Assembly: GCF_000003815.2 (NCBI RefSeq)
Contig: NC_049981.1
Span: 32,634,681 to 32,698,680 of the forward strand
Source of the DNA: Branchiostoma floridae
Taxonomy: Eukaryota; Chordata; Leptocardii; Amphioxiformes; Branchiostomatidae
Direction: 5' to 3'
Length of the DNA stretch: 64,000 bases
This document shows, piece after piece, positions 55,537 to 64,000 of this stretch (position 1 is its first letter; every line of letters starts with the position of its first letter). The position numbers were made by a program, and so were the translations under genes. The notes beneath the pieces were generated by a model, which saw only the letters and a list, made by a program, of their open reading frames with translations, had not been told where the DNA came from and did no database searches.

Positions 55537-56450
55537 GCTAGCTGCCTGTGGAAGTGGAGATGTGAACCCCGGGTGTGTCGCTCACCCGACATGCACGCTT
55601 AGGGAAAGGCTCGCAGTATTGGATGTTAAAACATATATTGTGTAGTTCATTGTGCTTGTCGAAAAGAGCTAGGTGAACAATGAACCTGTAGATACGCTAC
55701 ATAGCGTCTATAGCTATTCGGTGAGCTAAACTGGTTCACGATATCACTGTCTTTTTCCCGGGCTGGTGAAAACACAGAAGGAAGCAAACCCATGATATAT
55801 GCATGTGGTAATGAGTGACTCTGCCAGTGCCTATAGATCAGAGGGTTGGGAGTTCAAGTCCCGACCGATGTCGTCCATAAAGACAAATTGCTACAGTTGT
55901 ATACAAGGCAAGCCAGCCGCATGTAACCTACTGTTGGAAATCGTACCTGTCCTAACCAGACAGTCAATCATGATCGTCAACCTAATACATGGAAAGAAGA
56001 CACATATTTCTTGCTTCTGAAAGTAAGATAGAGATATTTATTTCGTTCCTCGCAATGCAAGCTGGATTTATCAAGTAGAACATGACTTTACTGATTTTAT
56101 CAGTAGTACACAAATTGTGGTAAAACCTAAGACCTTATATGGAAAAAATACCTGTATCTGATCAAATAACATAAGAGACCATGTGAGCTACACAGTACTG
56201 TAGAATTATAAAAGCTATGCCAATGTCAGTTTTGCACGACTACTTTTTTTTTTTTTCTTTTCTCATCTGGTCAACTATATTTACTGTTGTTTTTGTTTTT
56301 CACGTTTGTTTTCAATCATCTTTTTTCATTATTGCAGTTTATGGATTACAAAGATATATAGAAGTTGTGGCATTGTTTCCTGTATTGACCTCTAACCCCA
56401 TAATCAACTTGTTGTCGCCTGATGCATGGCTTCACCTTTAGTTACATCCG
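55537..56450. other. Mostly unannotated DNA with one tRNA-like fragment
   Basis: At 55,803-55,868 (plus) TTGGGAGTTCAAGTCCCGAC is a good B-box in a T-arm-like context, with a weak A-box upstream: a SINE remnant. The rest is AT-rich without recognised features. Confidence 0.35.
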
Positions 56451-56665
56451 GGAGACGGATGTGTAATTTCTGTTTGCTCGGCCCTGTTTGATCTCCAATA
56501 CGTTGGGGACTCCGCTGATAAAAGGTTTGCAAAGCTGACCCATAAATCGCCGCCAGAACGGAATCTCGGATGAGTCCGCAGCAGATTTTAAATGTTCCGA
56601 GTCTGCGGTTCATCTCCGCCGGTTGCGTTTGGCAGCGGTCAGTAATTACTACCTCCGGCTCTCCT
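56451..56665. promoter_or_regulatory. Possible regulatory patch
   Basis: GC-richer, repeat-free DNA with CCATAAATC (Cdx/Hox-like) and GTCAGTAATTACTACC (homeodomain TAATTA core). This is motif-level evidence only. Confidence 0.2.
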
Positions 56666-56734
56666 GTCTATGGTCGGGATCAGCGCGAGGCCACGCGGCA
56701 TTGGTTCGAGGCCACACCTATTCTGGGTGTTGGT

Positions 56735-56887
56735 TGATATAGAATACAACACGGTGTATTCAGTATCACCCGAGGTACCAGCCCGACCGCAGGAAGGATC
56801 GCCCGAAGGCCCGAGGGCGATCCGACCCGCGGGAGGGCTGGGACCGAGGGTGATGCGAAATACATCGTGTTGTATTTTATTTATGTC
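56735..56887. mobile_element. GC-rich palindromic MITE family F
   Basis: Two ~75-bp arms pair through the whole element. ATACAACACGGTGTATTCAG-TATCACCCGAGGTACCAGCC on the left pairs with GGCTGGGACCGAGGGTGATG-CGAAATACATCGTGTTGTAT on the right. The centre GGATCGCCC-GAAGGCCCGAG-GGCGATCC is itself a hairpin. ORFs on both strands across it are symmetric artefacts. A target duplication was not found. Its internal GC content is much higher than the flanks. Confidence 0.75.
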
Positions 56888-56892
56888 ATACC

Positions 56893-57639
56893 CACCTGAG
56901 AAAAGCACATATTTCGATGCGAAATGTACCAGAAGTTGAGAATATGTTGTGTCCTCAAACAGAAGATTGTAATAACAGCAATTCTAACGTCCGAAACCCG
57001 TATATGAATTTTCGTATTCGGCCCGTTCGAAATAGTTCGATTTACTCTAAGGAAGCCTGTGTGATACAAACTTTGAACCTGTGTGATACGGAAAGTTATC
57101 ACACGGTCCAGAACACCCGTATCAAACGTTTTCGCGTCACAGATATGACATGAATGTATTTATCACTGATATTAACCACTTTTGTGGAAGGATTGACATA
57201 ACAGGTGACTTTCCAAGATGTCAACTCAGAGGCGCCTGACTGTAAGGTTTGAACATAAAGTAAGGCCCTTTAGGCAGTAGCCGAAAAAAAAGTAGTTTCC
57301 AGTCATTCTACCCTGATGATGGTGTCTGATAGATATCAAACCTTTGGAAGTAAATACTCCCTGGTTGTGCCTAAAGAATCTTACTATATGAGTAATTGCC
57401 AACCTGATGAAGTTATCTACGCGATGTAAGGTTTGAACCGCTCACATCGGGAATGGCCCATATTCTTCTCTATAAGTGTCGAGGGTTCTTTAACATGCTC
57501 AATGCAATCTCTCTTTTTGACTTCTAACACAAGTACTCATGTCTAGAACCTAATATCCATGCTGAAGATCAACCCAACCCATCGTTCCAAGGACAACAAT
57601 CGTAGCGCTGCTGATGTATATATATACACCTATTTTGTA
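56893..57639. other. Unannotated DNA
   Basis: No gene, array or transposon end is recognised. Confidence 0.3.
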
Positions 57640-57708
57640 CTTTGTGTAATAGTTGTTGCCATACATTGTACCATGTACAAATGTCGTGCAATAAAGTTCT
57701 CTCTAAAG
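57640..57708 (+). mobile_element. LINE-like 3' tail
   Basis: TACATTGTACCATGTACAAA, then TGTCGTGCAATAAAGTTCTC, similar to 38,699-38,744. Only the terminal part is preserved. Confidence 0.4.
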
Positions 57709-58494
57709 TTCTCTATACGGAGATTCTGTATTGTTTATATCAAGAATAGCAGAAGCACGGACAGACAGAGACACAGACAGATTTTTTTCCAGTCTTTCCT
57801 GCCACCATTCATGAGTGAGTACACCACTCCATGTTTATAGAGTTTTATATCAAACTTCTAATGATAGTATCTGTAACCCTCTTTTATATTTTGTCATTTT
57901 ATGTAACCATTAGCCCCTCCCGAGAGTCCTGATAAAAAGTGGTCCGCGGGCCAATTTGAGCTTCTGATTAATAAACAAACAAACAAACAAACAAACGAAA
58001 AGACAAGCCAAACACTATACTTCAATCCCTCGGGATTAAGTAATGAAGTGGTACAAAAGCGGCAGAATGTAGCCTGACCCAGATTCCCCTTCATGAACCG
58101 TTCATTTACCAGCTGTTGCCTTCAAAAGGCATTGTCCTGAAGAACCAGGTCATTATGGGAATTAAACCACCAGGTAACAGGTGTTACTTCCCCAAATTTA
58201 TTTCTTTATATTTGTTATAATTGCATATTTGCTTTAGTTGTCGTTGACACAATCATTATTATTTGATTGTACAATTGTTATTTTTTATTATCATTGTGAT
58301 TATTTTTCTATTATTGTATAATTTAGTTGCACGGGAGGCAACTAGTAAAGGTTATAAAGTACCTGTTTTTGCCTCCCTACCATTTTGTGTAAAAACATAT
58401 GGTGAAGTTCAAATAAATAAATAAAATGAAAAGACTCTTTAATTCATAACAACTTAACATTTTCCTGTAGTAACACTGACAGATTTGACCTTTC
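57709..58494. other. Unannotated AT-rich DNA with an (AAAC)n microsatellite
   Basis: (AAAC)n lies at 57,972-57,997, and an AATAAATAAATAAA tail at 58,411-58,424 may end another retroelement. No gene is seen. Confidence 0.4.
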
Positions 58495-58666
58495 GTCACA
58501 TTTACAACCTGGGGCCCGACCGCACTATTTGGGGTCGGAAAATAGAAATGTTAACGTACAAATATACACCAATAATGCCCACGACTATTCTCTTCACTTC
58601 TTGAGTAGTTTGATGTCTTTTCGTTCCCGAAAGCTTCTCAGTCGAGCCCTGGTTTTGAAATGTGAC
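58495..58666. mobile_element. MITE family D, full copy
   Basis: GTCACATTTACAACCTGGGG and the complement of GTCACATTTCAAAACCAGGG form the ends of a 172-bp element without coding capacity. CGAC-GACTATTCTCT and TTGAGTAGTTT inside are shared with the partial copy at 62,658. The adjacent bases (CTTTC and GTTAG) do not give an unambiguous target duplication. Confidence 0.75.
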
Positions 58667-60225
58667 GTTAGCTTTAATATGGATATGGTACATTTGAGAC
58701 CAGAGGATTTGAAAGATGGTCAACTTTCAAGTATCTCGCTGTTCGTTTATTGATTCAGAAGTAAGTGGACTTGCTGCTGCGAAGTTTACACACGAAGTTA
58801 AGAACACAGTTTTCAGCTTGAGTAAACGAGTATCTAAACCCATGATGTATGTCAATCTTATTTGGATGACTCCAGATTTCAGTTGTTTCAGAGATGCGTG
58901 GTACAGTTTTCCTTTCCACCCAATGTTCCTTTGGTGTCCGCCGAATGAGTGATGATTTCCCGCCGTGTTTTTAGGTCAGCTAAGTGTGTGCTCTAAGGTC
59001 AGACACCATCATTACCAGGTTTTACCTCTTAGCCAATCCCCAAGACTGTTATTCCACCTCTTAGCGGATCCCGAGAGCTGTTGTAATGCCTTCAGCTTCC
59101 CCGGTTATAAAGGTCGGCTCTGATTGAGTCTGACACCGAGTCTGGGAGGGGAAGGACCTACAAGGAGATGGCGTGCTTTGTAACGCGATAAAGCTGAAGT
59201 TTTACCTAATACTGTAAGCACACACACATGTGTCTGGAGGAGTCCAGCTTGTGTGGCAAGAACCAAATGTCCAGTTTTGAACGGAAAAGTCGCACGAGTC
59301 AAGAAACGATGTCAGGTCTTGTACAGCCAAAAAACGATGTTCGCTTTTGTACGGAAAGGAACTGAGAAAGGGTACAATTTTTGTACCCACTACACACTTT
59401 GCTGGAATAAAGACGAATTGTTTTTATCTCTTCGTTTACAGAATGGGACCACAAGGCCACGACAGAAGCAAATAGATAACGTGACTGTGATTGTTATGTT
59501 ATGATTTTGCAGGGTCGCAACCAAGAGTATAACTCAAAATGGAATATTTCATGCAATTCACATTAATTGCCGCTTTTGAAAAGGTAGCGAAGCGAGAGTG
59601 TAAGATTAGGTACCCAAGAATGTATTTGTGCCATGTGTACAACCTGTCCAAGATTATATCATGTTAGAAATTATCTCAGGGTTACCACCAAGGAAATATC
59701 TCATCCAATGAATTATTGTCCACTTCATTACCACCATAAAAAGGTACTAATTAAAAACCGAGAATTTAAGATTAGGTACCCAAGCATGTATTTTTGCCAA
59801 CTGCACAACCAGACCAGGTTCCTTCATGGTAAGGAGATTTCCCACCTACATCTTACCCTACCATTACCTTGTACTTTCTCGTCCTTGGTACCCCCAGACC
59901 CGGCCATGTGGTTACCATTCCGCACGGGAACCCTCCAGGCGGTTCCCACAGCTCCACGGCAATGTTTACACTGTCCCAGGCTTACTAAGATGACCCGGCC
60001 CCTTCCACAGGCCACACGGGTTTATTTTCCTGGTTTTCAGGCATATAAAATCGTTATTAGATTAGTTAAGTCGTGTATTATAAGCTTCTTCTGTCCGTAC
60101 ATTTACAGTTGTCTAAATAAGCGAGAAGAAGTTGAACCTGTACATACTAGTATACACTGAGATGTAGCAAGATATCACATTCTTACATCACTGTAACTGT
60201 ACCTCTATGTTATCATCATGGCTTG
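58667..60225. other. Unannotated DNA with a ~167-bp tandem duplication
   Basis: AAGATTAGGTACCCAAG-ATGTATTT occurs at about 59,602 and 59,768, marking a diverged ~167-bp duplication. A 175-codon plus-strand ORF (59,633-60,160) runs through it but has no motif. A GC-rich patch at 59,880-60,020 with TGTTTAC (forkhead-like) could be regulatory. Confidence 0.35.
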
Positions 60226-60600
60226 TTCTGCTTGAATATACAAATAAAGCCTTGTTCCCTCCTTCCTTCCTTCCTTCCTTCCTTGCTTCATTCCTTTCTT
60301 CCTTCATTTTTTTTATTCATTCATTCTTTTTTCTTTCATTCATTTATTCTTACATTCATTTATTCATCCATTCCTTCATTATTTTATTCATTCTCTCATT
60401 CTCCATTTATTCCTACATTCATTCCTTTCATCCATTCATCCATTCATTCATCCAATCATTCCTTCATTCATTCATTCATTCATTCATTCATTCATTCATT
60501 CATTCATTCATTCATTCATTCATTCATTCATTCATTCATTCATTCATTCATTCATTCATTCATTCATTCATTCATTCATTCATTCATCCCCTCAATTCAA
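60226..60600. repeat. (TTCC)n / (CATT)n microsatellite behind a LINE-like tail
   Basis: CAAATAAAGCCTTGTTCC (60,241-60,258) is followed by TTCC repeats, mixed TTCATTT DNA, and then about 125 bp of almost pure CATT (60,463-60,588). This is the typical expansion of a LINE CATT tail. Long ORFs of F, I, H and S residues are artefacts. Confidence 0.93.
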
Positions 60601-61660
60601 GATAAATCTATTGGAAGGCATGAGAGATCTAACAGAAAACCCTGAATCTGACTTTAGTAACATTTACCCCTAACCTGTGTGCCGACTGTAGACTTCCCCA
60701 CCTGACTCTAAACTCATGGTGGTCTTCTAGTTCGGACATTATCTTCTTTCCAGATTTGACAGATTATGTTCCGTGTTGCCTGAAGCACGGACTGTTACTA
60801 ATTTGCCGACACCGCTGAGAAATTCTTCCCGGTATTAAGGGATGGAGAGTTGGGTGTTCGGTGGATTATTGGCACCTGTAAGTTGCTGGTTCTAATTTGT
60901 TCCAATATTAGCTTGTTTCCGCGGTGTTTAGGTAGGTTAACCCGATAGCAGCGCACATTGCGTGCAGGTGTGGGGTGATACCGAAAGGTAGGCGGCAGAA
61001 CAGTTTGGGTAAGGGGGTAAAGTCTGCTATCTGATACACATTTGTTTCTTTCTCTGTAATTCTATAGATTATTCACTTCAAATCAGCCAGATGAAGGCCT
61101 GACTTACCTCCATACTGAATAAGCCACACGGTGATTTACACAATTCACCCGGACGGGAGACGTGCGTGGCGCATCCCCGTCTAGTATCAACTGACATGCG
61201 GCGAGGATGAGTGAGTATCAGCTATAGCTAGAAGAATCAAGAAAGGGTATGCCACCCCGTTAAACCCCGTTATAACTCCAACGGTGCTGTAGTACACCGT
61301 ATGAATCTAACACTTCCACTATAGAGTGATGATATTGATTGTGAAAAAAACCTTTCTTGTACATTCATGCCTCGAGGGGGGTAAGTAAGGTCGTCTGTTG
61401 TATGACCTCTGACCTCCGGTGATATCGGAATTTAGAGTGGAATTTGGACTTGATTTTGTTATCATTTTATTGATGTGACATTCTGGTTGTGTAAATTGTT
61501 TCGGTTCACCTATTTATATGTTGTATCATATATTATATGTAATTTTCAGTTACATTAATTTCATTATGTATTTCATGTAACTTATGTATGATTTCCCCAT
61601 ATTAAATTGCACATGTTTTTTTTTTACTCGAGCCCCCTTGGAAATCAGCAGAAAATGCTT
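60601..61660. other. Unannotated DNA
   Basis: No gene, tandem array or transposon end is recognised in this ~1 kb. Confidence 0.3.
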
Positions 61661-61666
61661 AAGGGG

Positions 61667-61862
61667 CCACCCAGTAATCTACATGTACAAGCAGATCTAA
61701 CAATGGCATAAGATAGTACCAAACTGACCAAGTTGTGTAGTCAGCCAAGATGTGTACATTTACCATGTAGCCAAACACACTGCTAGGCCGGCTTCACTCC
61801 TCTGCCAGCTTTTGATACTATCTTATGCTACCGCAGGATCTGCTTGGAGTTTAACCACCCAG
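61667..61862. mobile_element. MITE family C, copy 2, with 8-bp target duplication
   Basis: The element 61,675-61,854 (180 bp) starts TAATCTACATGTACAAGCAG and ends CAGGATCTGCTTGGAGTTTA-A. Inverted blocks CATAAGATAGTACCAAA and TTTGATACTATCTTATG pair. CCACCCAG is repeated exactly on both sides (61,667-61,674 and 61,855-61,862). No coding capacity. Confidence 0.88.
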
Positions 61863-62657
61863 GAGTCTACAAGATGGAATGAATAAATAAACAACATATA
61901 ACGCGTATACAGAAAGGTATGCACACCAAAACACCGCATGGACATACAGTATACAGGAGAGTTACACCAAGCTAACAGGAAGATTACAAGAAGCTATTGT
62001 ACGCCACGCTTGTAACGCTCTATCAAATGTAGGTCAACCTTTGCGACATATCCTCATCAATACGTAATGTCATCACTGTTATCCTGTCATATCTCAGTTT
62101 CTCAAGGTTCAGGCGATTCTCATCTCTTCGGTACCAGGATAACGTTCATCCCTCTTTAGGTGATTGCCCTATATCCTTATTTTATCCCCCTTTTTTTTTT
62201 TGGTCATCCAATTTTGCTGTACGTATCCCAGCTACGAGCGGGCCAGAAAATGAAATGAAATTTGTAGGAGATAACGTGATTATAGTCCAGCCAAAATCGC
62301 CTGTGGTAGAGCATGTTTTCATCCAGGGGATAAGGTTTTGACCTGATTTTACCTGAAAAGGGTGATGAGTCAGATTAGTTATAAAGGTCTGGTGATTGGA
62401 GTTAAGTTTACATGGCAATGTTCAAATCAGGTGATGTGCGATAAAGGTTTGGCGGTTGAAGCTAAGTCTACATTTCCTGTACATGTTCAAATCAGGTGAT
62501 ATCTGATGATAACAAAGGTTTGGTGGATGGAGCTAAGTCGACATAGCCGTGTTCAGGGTCAGATTCCTGCAGGAAGGTTAGGACATAACGATTTGGTGTG
62601 TTTGTTTCCTGATCTGAAGCAGTAGATACCTACCTATCTGATTACATGTAGGCTAGC
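61863..62657. other. Unannotated DNA with a short local repeat
   Basis: Between 62,320 and 62,550 a ~75-bp block (GATAAAGGTTTGG-GGTTGGAGCTAAGT-TACAT-CATGTTCA-ATCAGGTGAT) recurs about three times in decayed form. No gene is seen. Confidence 0.4.
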
Positions 62658-62790
62658 GTCACATTTCCAAACCGGGGGCTCGGCCGGACTATTTGTGGAA
62701 ATGAAGAATAGAAATGTATGCGTAAGAACATGCACATATAATGTCAATGACTATTCTCTATACGCCTTGTGTAGTTTATGGTATGGGTTG
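62658..62790 (+). mobile_element. MITE family D, partial copy
   Basis: It starts GTCACATTTCCAAACCGGGG with GCTCGGCCGGACTATTTGTG. It is collinear with the full copy through GACTATTCTCT and GTGTAGTTT. The right terminal repeat is missing. Confidence 0.6.
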
Positions 62791-63075
62791 AAATATCTTG
62801 CTTTTCCTCATTTTTCTTCTACTGTCACATCTTCAAACCGATACGTCTCTGTTGTTTGGGGCCAAATGGCCTAAATTTGGTAGAAGGGTAGAGTGGGCCA
62901 TCACCATTTTGATCATAATTCCGTGTGGCAGACCTGACTACTGTAAAGTCAACTGGTACTTAACGTTATATTTCTCGTGTAATTTGATAACTCTTAAGTA
63001 GACAAACGAAACCTTTACAATAGAAAGAACAGGTCGTGTGTCGCATTACATGATTGATGGTGGACTGAAGGATAT
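62791..63075. other. Short unannotated interval
   Basis: Nothing is recognised. Confidence 0.3.
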
Positions 63076-63450
<375 letters not shown>

Positions 63451-64000
63451 GAGATGTGCAGTAAAAGGCAGTCGGCGGGCACGTGTCAGGGGTGGCGTCC
63501 CTGGGTACCGACTAATGGGATAAAAGCCTGGATAAACTCCCTCTAGCTGTGGGGGAAGATTGGCTACAGTCGTCTGGGGACCGCGGAAAACAGGAGGCGA
63601 CAAATGCGAGCATTGGACCAAAATTTAAAGGTGTCAATATGCGCTGATACAGTTAGCGTCAGTTTAGTGCTCAGAAGTGGTCTCTGGGGTCTTGTAATCA
63701 GCAATCTCGTTAAGAACAATTAATGCGTTTGACTGTGGTAAAACATGGATAAGTAAATACCTTGTGTTTCAGAGCTGGATTTCAGTATGTGTTAGGGTTC
63801 AGCTAGATATGTTTCAAGTAACTCTTGGGGGAAACTAGACAAAACATCCGATTTACATTTTTTAGAAAGTCTTATAGATTATGTTGAAGTTTAAGTTCAA
63901 AATTGAGTTGCAGGAACCATATGATAAAGGCACAGACAAAACTGGGAGAAAATTAGGAACTAGAAATGCCATAGCTGTAGCTTTAAATGGTACAGCCCAC
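63451..64000. other. Unannotated DNA to the window end
   Basis: A GC-richer patch (63,450-63,620) is followed by AT-rich DNA. No gene is recognised. Confidence 0.3.

Noticed and set aside
59633-60160. 175-codon ORF
   Set aside because: Crosses a ~167-bp tandem duplication. Composition (C, H, P, Y) is that of non-coding DNA and no family is visible.
60207-60645. 132- and 140-codon ORFs rich in F, I, H and S
   Set aside because: Translation of TTCC/CATT microsatellite DNA.

Overview
The window is animal nuclear DNA with no complete, recognisable gene. My best guess is a cephalochordate (Branchiostoma, amphioxus). That is an inference from the repeat style: many short terminal-inverted-repeat elements, 5'-truncated LINEs ending in AATAAA plus CATT-type tails, long minisatellites, and (GT)n and (GA)n tracts. 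Islands rich in CpG sit in AT-richer DNA, and nothing is organised as operons. No database search could be run, so the organism is not proven.

Layout. 0-9.5 kb: minisatellites and diverged satellites (44-bp/184-bp array, ~165-220-bp satellite, TTGTGACAAATTTG array, 33-bp array). 10-21 kb: (GT)n and (GA)n tracts, a 142-bp then 60-bp array, a foldback transposon with 9-bp target duplications, and an 81-bp then ~46-bp array. 21.9-28.3 kb: a repeat-poor block with several GC/CpG-rich patches that reads like a regulatory landscape. It ends in a CpG island followed by a candidate coding exon (28,110). 28.3-41 kb: transposon-rich, with palindromic MITEs, LINE 3' ends, a LINE C-terminal ORF, and a LINE inserted inside a MITE with a 16-bp target duplication. 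41.5-55.1 kb: the most gene-like stretch. It has a candidate first exon starting in a perfect TISU initiator (CAACATGGCGGC) and several candidate internal or terminal exons on both strands. 55.2-64 kb: an hAT-like MITE with a perfect 8-bp duplication, a GC-rich palindromic element, more MITEs, and CATT and GT microsatellites.

Reading. Most long ORFs are artefacts of tandem repeats or GC-rich DNA. Real coding content, if present, is in short exons with splice signals. I list these with modest confidence because none could be assigned to a known family. The best-supported features are mobile elements whose boundaries are fixed by target-site duplications visible in the sequence. Most of the window looks like introns and intergenic DNA around genes lying mainly outside it. 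I found no system that I would call new with confidence.
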